Shown here piece by piece: positions 1 through 6,404 of a stretch of DNA of 10,577 bases. The position numbers and the translations under genes were made by a program. The first letter of the stretch is position 1. Every line of letters begins with the position of its first letter. Origin of the DNA: Akkermansiaceae bacterium (GTDB lineage Bacteria; Verrucomicrobiota; Verrucomicrobiia; Verrucomicrobiales; Akkermansiaceae); the NCBI GenBank assembly GCA_903909905.1, contig CAIVXP010000065.1, forward strand, positions 1-10,577, given 5' to 3'. A model generated the notes under the pieces. That model saw only the letters and a list, made by a program, of their open reading frames with translations, had not been told where the DNA came from and did not search any database.

Positions 1-2
1 AT

Positions 3-2693
3 GCTCTGCCTTCAACACTCGTGCTCGTGCCCACGTCGCAAGCAGGTCGGCGTTTGCGTGAAGCGATGGCCGAGAAAGCCGGTGCACTTTTGTCGCCAAA
101 AATTGTCACGCCCGGCTCCATGTTGCGAACTCCCGATCCCGCGGTTGCCGTCGAATGGATTGAGCGGCTTGCTTGGTTGGAGACCTTGGAGGAAATCGAC
201 GACTGGTCGCAGTACGAGGCACTTTTCCCCGAGTCGCCACAACAAGAAGGCACGTGGGCCGACGCCCTTGCTGCGGAATTTATCGGAGTTCGGCGCTCGC
301 TTCAGGAGGCCGGACTCACGCTCGAGGCGGCTGCCACCCTCTTGGGAAACTCGGTGGAATCCGAGCGATGGGCTTGCCTCAAACGCTTGGAGAAATCCAT
401 GGAATCAAAGCTTCGCAAGTGGGGCTACGAAAGCCGCAGTCGCGTCCTTGCGCGAGGCATCACATTTCCACCCGGGATTGCACGCATCGTGCTCGCCGGT
501 CTGTCCGAACTGCCCCCCATCCTACGCAAGGCAATGATGCAATGCGCCCATCCGATCATTGCCATGGTCGGTGCGCCACCCGAAGAGTCCGATCATTTTT
601 GCGAATTCGGCACGCCATTGAACGATTGGTCGAAAAAAATCATTCCCTTGCCCAGCGACAGCCAGGGCTCGGTATGGCTTGTCGCAGATTCAAAGCAACA
701 AGCCAGCGAAGCGGTGCGACTGGTCGCCGACGCCCAAACCCCATCCCACTCGCTTGCCATCGGATGCGGCGATGCCAGTGATGGCGAGACACTCGCACGC
801 GCCTTCGAAGAAAACGGCTGGATCTCATTCCACCCCGGTGCAAGGGGCGTCACATCCGGCCTCGTGCGCTGGTTCAAACTTTGGGCCGAATGGCTTGCCA
901 AACCGCAAATCCAGACGATCGCCGATCTGCTCGCTCTCCCGGAAAGCGTGATCCTTGCCGGCCCCAATCGTGTCGATGCGGCCAAGGCACTCTCGCTCAT
1001 CCGCGACCAACACATCATCAGCGGTGCCGAGGACTTGCGACGCTTGATTCATGTTCCAAAACTATGGAGGAATGATCATTACGCATCTTCGGCCAAATGG
1101 CTTTTGTCGATTCTTGAAACGTTTGAAAAGCGACGCCATGCCTTCGAGCGTAATGGTGCCGACAAGGGCATCTGCGAAATGCTCAGCGAGCTTGCCGAGC
1201 ATGTGGATTCGACCGGGCCGGAATGGGGGGCAATGCAGGAATTTGTCGCCAACGCGGCTCCCTTCATGCGTCGCATGAAACATTCTACCGACTTCTGGGT
1301 TTCCCTGATGCTTTCACAAATCCCGGCACCGGCACCGCAACCTCCCGCAGGCCGCGCTATCGACATTCAAGGGTGGTTAGAGCTCTTTTTTGAACCCGGC
1401 CATCATCTTGTAATCTGTGGCATGAATGAAGGTCGCGTGCCCGCATCGGTATCCAATGACCCATGGCTTGGCGAAAAAGCACGCGCCTGGCTAGGTCTCA
1501 TCACTTCAGATCAACGCGCAGCCCGCGATGCGTTTCTCTTCCGCTCAATGCTCGAAGCGCGGCGCTCTTCAGGAAAAGTCGACATCCTCTGTGCCAAGTC
1601 CGGCTCGCGCGGCGATACATTGCTGCCTTCAAGGTTCCTTCTCGCAGCCCCAAGCGACGAACTTCCAGAGCGAGTCCAAAAACTCTTCAAGGAAGTCCAA
1701 CCGCCGGAATCATCGCTCAAGTGGGAACGCGATTGGCAATGGCGTCCGGTTCACCACAACCCCATCGAAAAAATCCACGTTACCAGCTTGCGCGACTACA
1801 TCGCCTGCCCGTTTCGCTTCTATCTCAAGCACGTCTGCCGGATGAACAAAACCGACCCCGAGCGCAACGAGTGGAACTCAAGGGAATTTGGCAACATCGT
1901 GCACGACATCCTAGAAGCATTCGGCAAGGACCCGGTCGCGAGGGATTCTTCCGATCCGGATTTCATCGGCGACTGGTTGTCGCAAAAGCTCGATGAAACG
2001 CTTGCAAAGCTTCACGGCGAGGCTCCACCACTCGCTATCCGCATCCAGACAGAGGCTCTTCGTCAGCGCCTCAAATGGACCGCCCGCATCCAGGCCGAAC
2101 AACGCGGCATGGGATGGCAGATCAGCGAGACCGAACTACCTGTCGAACTGACAATCGGCGGCTTTGTCATCAGGGCAAAAATCGATCGCATCGATCGCCA
2201 TGAGGTCACAGGCGCACTGCGTGTGATCGATTACAAAACCGGCAAGGTAAAGCAAACCGATCTGTCCCACCGGAAAAAGGAAAGCACCAGCAAGCAGCGT
2301 CCGACTCACCTCGCCGACCCAGAGTGCCCAGTTTTTTTTGAACGCTCCGGCAAAAACAAAAACGACTCCTACCAGTGGATCGATCTCCAGTTGCCGCTCT
2401 ACAGCCATGCGATCCTGCAGCGCCGACAAACGATCCCCACTCCTACTTATTTTTGCATCGGCGCAACTGAAGGTGAGGTCAAGGTCAGCGAGTGGGAAGA
2501 CTTTACCGAAGCAGACCTTGAGGCAGCCGTCGCATGCACCGAGTGGATCACCGCTCAATTGCGCAAAGGCATATTTTGGCCCCCTTCCGAAAAACCAACT
2601 TACGATGATTTCGAGATCCTCAGCTGTGGAAAACCACTCATCGATCTTTGCGAAGAAATCAGGGAAGAGCATGCATCGATCATCGAGGCGTAA
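3..2693 (+). CDS. AddB/RecB-like PD-(D/E)XK nuclease, 5' partial
   Basis: This is a large DNA-repair nuclease of the AddB type, a family that works with a UvrD-like helicase in double-strand-break end processing. The reading frame is open from base 3 and 896 residues are visible. The first visible residues (ALPSTLVLVPTSQAGRRL) match the start of the inactivated helicase-like domain of such proteins, so probably only a few dozen residues are missing. A middle AddB-like segment is seen around 1420-1500 (GMNEGRVPA, then DPWLGEKARAWLGL). The C-terminal nuclease domain has all its core elements: CPFRFYLK (Cys codon 1806), GNIVHDIL (His codon 1902), KIDRID (Asp codon 2184), IDYKTG (Asp 2229, Lys 2235) and QLPLYS (Gln 2388). 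The C-terminal cysteine cluster that binds [4Fe-4S] in many AddB proteins is not intact. A partner helicase gene may lie upstream but is not visible. The nuclease call is firm; the exact subfamily name is less so. Confidence 0.88.
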   Translation, partial: ALPSTLVLVPTSQAGRRLREAMAEKAGALLSPKIVTPGSMLRTPDPAVAVEWIERLAWLETLEEIDDWSQYEALFPESPQQEGTWADALAAEFIGVRRSLQEAGLTLEAAATLLGNSVESERWACLKRLEKSMESKLRKWGYESRSRVLARGITFPPGIARIVLAGLSELPPILRKAMMQCAHPIIAMVGAPPEESDHFCEFGTPLNDWSKKIIPLPSDSQGSVWLVADSKQQASEAVRLVADAQTPSHSLAIGCGDASDGETLARAFEENGWISFHPGARGVTSGLVRWFKLWAEWLAKPQIQTIADLLALPESVILAGPNRVDAAKALSLIRDQHIISGAEDLRRLIHVPKLWRNDHYASSAKWLLSILETFEKRRHAFERNGADKGICEMLSELAEHVDSTGPEWGAMQEFVANAAPFMRRMKHSTDFWVSLMLSQIPAPAPQPPAGRAIDIQGWLELFFEPGHHLVICGMNEGRVPASVSNDPWLGEKARAWLGLITSDQRAARDAFLFRSMLEARRSSGKVDILCAKSGSRGDTLLPSRFLLAAPSDELPERVQKLFKEVQPPESSLKWERDWQWRPVHHNPIEKIHVTSLRDYIACPFRFYLKHVCRMNKTDPERNEWNSREFGNIVHDILEAFGKDPVARDSSDPDFIGDWLSQKLDETLAKLHGEAPPLAIRIQTEALRQRLKWTARIQAEQRGMGWQISETELPVELTIGGFVIRAKIDRIDRHEVTGALRVIDYKTGKVKQTDLSHRKKESTSKQRPTHLADPECPVFFERSGKNKNDSYQWIDLQLPLYSHAILQRRQTIPTPTYFCIGATEGEVKVSEWEDFTEADLEAAVACTEWITAQLRKGIFWPPSEKPTYDDFEILSCGKPLIDLCEEIREEHASIIEA

Positions 2694-2741
2694 GCAAAGC
2701 ACCGTCTCCTCGTTCGATATTTAAAAATCCAACTATTCCTC

Positions 2742-4163
2742 ATGTCAAAACCCGGTGCCAGTGTCGAAGCCAACCAGCGTGCGACCGGGGTGCAATTGGG
2801 CGGCAGACTGCAGGGGCTCTCACTTCCACGGCAGGTGTTGTTCCTCGCTTTCTGGCCATTGCTGGAACAGGTACTGACATTTTTTGTTGGGTTCACCGAT
2901 CTGATCATCGCGGGACGCATGGCTGGCGGCGTCGATCGCGTGGCGATTCTTGATGCGATGGGCCTCGGCGGTTACGTCGCTTGGTTTTTCAATATCCTGC
3001 AAGGTGCGGTAGCCACCGGAGTGATGGCTCTGGTTTCGCGTGCCACCGGCGGCGGTGACGAGACCCTTGCCAATCGCGCCCTTGGCCAAGGGCTCTGGCT
3101 TGGCATCGCTGCAGGATGTGCGACATGGGTGATCCTTTGGCTCGGCATCGGACCACTGGTCCAATGGGTTGGACTTACGCCTACAGCCGCAAGCTACGCC
3201 CACGATTTCCTTCATACTCTCGCGATTAGTGCCCCTTTCAGCGGCGCCCTTTTCGCCATCAACGCCGCTCTCCGCGGTTCAGGCGACACCCGCACGCCCT
3301 TTCTTTCGATGATCGTCGTCAATGTCGTCAACACCGCCCTCAGTTGGACTTTCGTGTTTGGCCCCGCGCCGCTCGGAGGGCACGGCATTGAGGGCATTGC
3401 CAGAGGCACGGTCGTTGGCTGGATCACCGGATTGCTTACCACTCTGATGCTGGTCGGTCGCCGTGCGAATGACACGCTGCATTGGCAAAAAAGATTTCTC
3501 AAACCCGATCCCACAACGCTTGGTCGCATCATCAAGGTTGGCCTGCCGCAATCGGTGGAAATTGCCGGCATGTGGATGATCCATGCTTTTAGCATTCGGG
3601 TTATCGCCGGACTCGGCGATCAAGGCGCACTCGGTGCCCACATCCTCGCGATTCGGGTCGAGTCCATGAGTTTTCTCCCGGGCTTCGCAATTGCCACCGC
3701 CGCTGCGACCCTCTGTGGCCAATACCTCGGTGCGGGGTCCCGGGAAATGGCCGTCAAGTCTGTGCGGCTTTGTTGGAAATACGCTGTGATTCTCATGGGA
3801 TCCATGGGGCTTTTCTTTGCTCTCTACCGTCACGAACTCATCGCATGGATGGCACCCGGCAGCGAACTCCATGCGAGCCTCGCAGCCCCCCTTCTCATCA
3901 TTTGTGCGATCACCCAGCCCTTTTTCGCCACATGCATCATTCTCAAAACATCGATGCGCGGCGCCGGTGCCACCCCCATCGTGATGCGCTGGTCGTTCGC
4001 CAGCCTTTTTTTCTACCGCGTCGCCGTGCTATCAATCCTCGCACAACTTCACCTCACCACACTCACACTCGTCTGGATCGTCCTCAGCTTGGACCTCCTC
4101 ACCCAGGCTTTCATTTTCACAAGACTTCACCTCCAAGGGAAATGGCTGCATTACAAGGTGTGA
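2742..4163 (+). CDS. MATE family efflux transporter
   Basis: This is a 473-residue inner-membrane multidrug/toxin extrusion protein, which in this family exports cationic compounds in exchange for Na+ or H+. The protein is highly hydrophobic, with about 12 predicted membrane helices in two homologous halves. The first helix (about residues 33-57) carries the family-typical start WPLLEQ and FTDLIIAG. The first half has RGSGDTRTP (178-186), and the second half has GLPQSVE (267-273), GQYLGAGS (326-333) and the matching RGAGATP (406-412). The length is usual for the family (about 440-480), with a polar N-terminal extension of about 27 residues. The ATG at 2742 is the first in frame, 48 bases after the nuclease stop, and no Shine-Dalgarno sequence precedes it. 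It could be co-transcribed with the nuclease gene, but the two have no obvious functional link. Substrate cannot be told from the sequence. Confidence 0.93.
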   Translation: MSKPGASVEANQRATGVQLGGRLQGLSLPRQVLFLAFWPLLEQVLTFFVGFTDLIIAGRMAGGVDRVAILDAMGLGGYVAWFFNILQGAVATGVMALVSRATGGGDETLANRALGQGLWLGIAAGCATWVILWLGIGPLVQWVGLTPTAASYAHDFLHTLAISAPFSGALFAINAALRGSGDTRTPFLSMIVVNVVNTALSWTFVFGPAPLGGHGIEGIARGTVVGWITGLLTTLMLVGRRANDTLHWQKRFLKPDPTTLGRIIKVGLPQSVEIAGMWMIHAFSIRVIAGLGDQGALGAHILAIRVESMSFLPGFAIATAAATLCGQYLGAGSREMAVKSVRLCWKYAVILMGSMGLFFALYRHELIAWMAPGSELHASLAAPLLIICAITQPFFATCIILKTSMRGAGATPIVMRWSFASLFFYRVAVLSILAQLHLTTLTLVWIVLSLDLLTQAFIFTRLHLQGKWLHYKV

Positions 4164-4200
4164 GAAATCACACATGCTCCGAACGATGGAGCGCTTTATT
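4158..4200 (+). terminator. Tandem hairpins at the end of the MATE gene, possible terminator
   Basis: Two perfect hairpins lie back to back. The first is GTGTGA / TCACAC (4158-4163 and 4168-4173) with a GAAA tetraloop, and it contains the MATE stop codon. The second is GCTCC / GGAGC (4176-4180 and 4188-4192) with a 7-base loop, followed by the weakly T-rich GCTTTATT. The poor T-tract makes classical intrinsic termination uncertain; the structure could instead protect the transcript 3' end. It also lies downstream of the tRNA on the other strand. Confidence 0.4.
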
Positions 4201-4245
4201 AATTCCAACTGCAGGTAGCAAACATGCACCAGGGTGAATCCAACG

Positions 4246-4332
4246 CGGAGAGGGTGGGATTTGAACCCACGGCAAGTATTACCCTGCGTCCGATTTCGAA
4301 TCGGGTGCCTTAGACCACTCAGCCACCTCTCC
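4246..4332 (-). tRNA. tRNA-Ser (anticodon CGA)
   Basis: The minus strand folds into a class II tRNA of 87 bases. The acceptor stem is GGAGAGG / CCTCTCC with discriminator G. The D arm contains the GTGGTCTAAGG typical of serine tRNAs. The anticodon loop is TTCGAAA, giving CGA, which reads UCG. A long variable arm (GCAGG / CTTGC, five pairs including one G-T, 6-base loop) and a T arm GTGGG-TTCAAAT-CCCAC complete it. The long variable arm, the G discriminator and the anticodon all agree on serine. The anticodon stem has four good pairs plus a C27-A43 mismatch. The 3' CCA is not encoded (CGT follows), so it must be added by the CCA-adding enzyme. Confidence 0.96.
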
Positions 4333-4346
4333 TTGCGCGGGCACGA

Positions 4347-4375
4347 ATGATCGGGTTTTGGGTAGAGCTTGTAAA
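4347..4375 (-). promoter_or_regulatory. Probable sigma-70-type promoter of tRNA-Ser
   Basis: On the minus strand a -35 box TTTACA (4375-4370) is separated by exactly 17 bases from a -10 box GATCAT (4352-4347). They match the consensus at 5/6 and 4/6 positions. Transcription would begin a few bases before the mature tRNA 5' end at 4332. The site lies wholly in the 55-base gap after purU, so the tRNA can be expressed independently of the upstream genes. Confidence 0.45.
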
Positions 4376-4387
4376 GCCTCCAATTGC

Positions 4388-5248
4388 TCAATCCGGGAAA
4401 ACAATGGCCCGGTTGCCATCGATGATCGTCCGATCGTGGACGTGGTAGCGGATTCCTTTGGCAATGGCGATGCGTTCGCAGTTTCGGCCAAGTCGCACGA
4501 GATCATTGGGAGAGTGGAAATGGTGCACGCGCTCGACCTCCTGCTCAATGATGGGACCGGCATCAAGGTCGGCCGTGACGTAGTGGCAAGTAGCGCCGAT
4601 GAGTTTCACGCCACGTTCGTGGGCTTGTTTGTAGGGGTTGGCACCAATGAAAGCTGGTAGAAAACTGTGGTGAATGTTGATGATGCGACCGGCGAAATCG
4701 CGGCAGAAATCATCGGGAAGGATCTGCATGAAACGAGCCAGCACGATCAGTTCGACATCCTGTTTCTCGATGAGTTCGCGGATTTTTTCAAAGCCTGCGA
4801 TGCGCTTATCGCCATCCATGTCGATCTCGTGAAACGCAATGTTCGAGCGCTCGGCGATCGGGCGGCAGTTCGGGCGGTTGCCGATGATTGAGGTAATCTC
4901 GATCGGTAGCTCGCCGAGTTCAGTGCGCCAGAGAATTTCGTTGAGGCAGTGATCGGTCTTGGTGACCAAGACCGCCGTGCGCATGCGATAGGGCAAGCGG
5001 CGGAAATGCCAATCGGCATGGAGCGAACGACCAAGCGTGCCGAAGCCGTCAATGAAATCCTGCACCTCGACATCAAGGTCGCTGGTGTCGATTTCGAGTC
5101 GGGCAAAAAACTTCCCGCTGAGTGGGTCGGTAAATTGATTGAACTCCACAAGATTGCCACGGTGGCTCACCACATAGTTGGCAATTTTCGCTACAATACC
5201 CGCTTGGTCGGGGCAGCTAAGTTTAAGAATCAATCCTGGACGAGACAT
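4388..5248 (-). CDS. purU: Formyltetrahydrofolate deformylase PurU
   Basis: This cytosolic enzyme hydrolyses 10-formyltetrahydrofolate to tetrahydrofolate and formate. It balances the one-carbon pool and can supply formate for purine synthesis. The protein is 286 residues, the normal length. An N-terminal ACT domain (about residues 5-80, starting LILKLSCPDQAGIVAKIA) is followed by a formyltransferase-type catalytic domain from about residue 90 (VLVTKTDHCLNEILWR). NIHHSFLPAF (191-200) supplies the catalytic Asn191 and His193, and TADLDAGPII (225-234) supplies Asp229. The frame is open 78 codons further upstream, but that extension overlaps the VanZ gene and lacks family similarity, whereas MSRPGLILKLSCPDQAG is exactly how PurU proteins begin, so the ATG at 5248 is chosen. 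The start lies 64 bases after the VanZ stop, with no Shine-Dalgarno motif. Confidence 0.96.
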   Translation of the reverse strand: MSRPGLILKLSCPDQAGIVAKIANYVVSHRGNLVEFNQFTDPLSGKFFARLEIDTSDLDVEVQDFIDGFGTLGRSLHADWHFRRLPYRMRTAVLVTKTDHCLNEILWRTELGELPIEITSIIGNRPNCRPIAERSNIAFHEIDMDGDKRIAGFEKIRELIEKQDVELIVLARFMQILPDDFCRDFAGRIINIHHSFLPAFIGANPYKQAHERGVKLIGATCHYVTADLDAGPIIEQEVERVHHFHSPNDLVRLGRNCERIAIAKGIRYHVHDRTIIDGNRAIVFPD

Positions 5249-5312
5249 GCGCGAAGCTATGGTGGACGGTTTAAGAGCGTCAATCCCTGTCTTAGGTTTT
5301 GCCCTTGCTTGG

Positions 5313-5732
5313 TCAATCGGCACCCATCGGTCGATCGTGACCGAGGTGCTGATAAATCCGACGAAATACGAATGCTCCCGCGATGCCGCCGAGGAAGTCC
5401 GCCGCCCAGTCGGCCAGGTTGGCACCATTGCGACCGGGCGTAAAACACTGGTGCCATTCATCAAACCAGCCAAGCAGACCAATGGCGATCACGGTGGCGG
5501 GAATGATCCAAGCCCAGCGGATTTTGCGGCGCAAAACCACTAGGGTGATGGCCGTGAAAAAGCCGGCGACGAGCACACCACCCCCGGCGAAACCTAGGAA
5601 GTGCGCGACCTTGTCGATCTGCAATTTCAGTTGCGGATTTTCGTCACCCGGAATGGATGACAGAAACCAGATCGTGCGCATCCATGCCAGCACGGCAATG
5701 AGCCAGATCAATGGATGTCGTGGCAGACGCAT
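5313..5732 (-). CDS. VanZ family membrane protein
   Basis: This is a small integral membrane protein of 139 residues with about four hydrophobic helices. The VanZ-family signatures are present: an early helix with WFLSSIPGD, then DKVAHFLGFAGGG (Asp40, Lys41, His44), and the C-terminal GWFDEWHQCFTPGRNGANLADWAADFLGG with Asp91, Glu92, Gln95, Arg101 and Asp108/Asp112. VanZ was named for a teicoplanin-resistance accessory gene, but most family members are chromosomal and of unknown function, so no resistance role is claimed. I chose the ATG at 5732, five bases after the antitoxin stop, because it leads straight into the first helix (MRLPRHPLIWLIAVLAW). The other ATG at 5780 would add 16 polar residues and overlap the antitoxin by 43 bases. 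The tight spacing suggests co-transcription with the toxin-antitoxin pair. Confidence 0.87.
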   Translation of the reverse strand: MRLPRHPLIWLIAVLAWMRTIWFLSSIPGDENPQLKLQIDKVAHFLGFAGGGVLVAGFFTAITLVVLRRKIRWAWIIPATVIAIGLLGWFDEWHQCFTPGRNGANLADWAADFLGGIAGAFVFRRIYQHLGHDRPMGAD

Positions 5733-5737
5733 GCGGA

Positions 5738-6010
5738 TCACTGTTTTCGCATTTCCTCTTCGAGCCTTTCCGACAACCATTGTTTCATCATCGACTGATA
5801 GTTCAGGAATCTGGAGCGCGCAATGCGCTTGATGCGCGAGAGCATGCGCGGATCGAAGCGCAAGGTGATGGTGGTCGAATCACGCGAATCCGATTCATGC
5901 ACGGATGTGGCCATCAGACGGCCGTCGAGTTCGTGCGTTTGCCAAAATCGGGCTTCCGAGGCTTCGTCGATAAACTCGGGTATTTCGGACCAGTTGCTGA
6001 TGGCTTTCAT
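5738..6010 (-). CDS. CopG-type (ribbon-helix-helix) antitoxin of a BrnT-like module
   Basis: This 90-residue protein has the two-part build of CopG-family antitoxins paired with BrnT-type toxins. An acidic N-terminal segment contains IPEFIDEASEARFWQTHEL (the E-A-R-F-W-x-T-H signature). A C-terminal ribbon-helix-helix domain contains TTITLRFDPRMLSRIKRIA followed by NYQSMMKQWLSERLEEE. In known systems the N-terminal part contacts the toxin and the ribbon-helix-helix dimer binds and represses the module's own promoter. The ATG at 6010 (MKAISNWSEIPEF) fits family starts. A TTG at 6049 would overlap the toxin stop and add 13 residues, so translational coupling from there is possible. The gene follows the toxin gene, as in brnTA. 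Confidence 0.85.
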   Translation of the reverse strand: MKAISNWSEIPEFIDEASEARFWQTHELDGRLMATSVHESDSRDSTTITLRFDPRMLSRIKRIARSRFLNYQSMMKQWLSERLEEEMRKQ

Positions 6011-6045
6011 GGAGTGGATTGGGAGAGGTTGCGATGAATTTTCGA

Positions 6046-6324
6046 TCAACGATAGTCGGCGTACTTGCGATCGTAAAATTTTCTCTCGCCCTCGGTCATT
6101 TCGCGGGCGGCGACCACACGGGTCGTTTTGCCGTCAGTCCAAAATGCGCTGAAAAGGTAACGGTCGGCCACCGTGCGCCCGAGTGAATAAAAACGTGAGG
6201 CGCCATCCTGACGCTCACAGTCGGGTATGAAGCGCACCGCGAAGGGATCCTCCAAAGCTTCCTCGAGCTCGCGCGGCTTGACATCATGCAGGTCGAACTG
6301 CACGTCGATCAGGTCAAGTTCCAT
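6046..6324 (-). CDS. BrnT-like ribonuclease toxin, divergent N terminus
   Basis: This is a 92-residue basic/acidic protein. Its second half fits the BrnT family of RelE-fold ribonuclease toxins: RFYSLGRTVADRYLFSAFW, then TTRVVAAREMTEGERKFYD, matching the family pattern R-x-x-x-L-G-R-T ... R-V-I-S-A-R-x-x-x-x-x-E-R-x-x-Y. The middle (RELEEALEDPFAVRFIPD) matches the helix before the first strand. The usual N-terminal F-x-W-D-x-x-K ... K-H-G-V signature is absent. The ATG at 6324 gives the normal BrnT length. An upstream extension to 6408 would run into the end of ribBA and looks non-coding. The CopG-type partner directly downstream strongly supports the assignment. By analogy it would cleave mRNA and be neutralised by its partner; activity is not proven here. 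Confidence 0.78.
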   Translation of the reverse strand: MELDLIDVQFDLHDVKPRELEEALEDPFAVRFIPDCERQDGASRFYSLGRTVADRYLFSAFWTDGKTTRVVAAREMTEGERKFYDRKYADYR

Positions 6325-6404
6325 GCCAACAGATTGTGGGCAAAACGGCCCGAAGTAAAACAAAGACTTTGCAGGCGAAAGGCGCGCCGTGAGGACTTGG
6401 CACG

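Noticed and set aside
2136..2702. 188-codon open frame on the minus strand
   Set aside because: It is antisense to the conserved nuclease domain, with no recognisable motif; a shadow of codon bias in the real gene.
3279..3872. 197-codon open frame on the minus strand inside the MATE gene
   Set aside because: Very polar translation opposite a clear membrane transporter, with no family features.
5249..5312. TTGACG as a -35 box for purU
   Set aside because: No acceptable -10 box lies 16-18 bases downstream, and transcription would start on the initiation codon.
4949..5443. 164-codon plus-strand frame opposite purU and vanZ
   Set aside because: It spans two well-supported genes on the other strand and shows no domain.
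5249..5482. In-frame upstream extension of purU by 78 codons
   Set aside because: It overlaps the end of the VanZ gene in another frame, and PurU proteins normally begin at MSRPGLILKLSCPDQ; the resulting 286 residues match the usual length.
6325..6404. Operator or promoter before the toxin gene
   Set aside because: Only GGCGCGCC and a 4-bp GGGC/GCCC pair are seen; no well-matched -35/-10 pair or strong inverted repeat could be supported.
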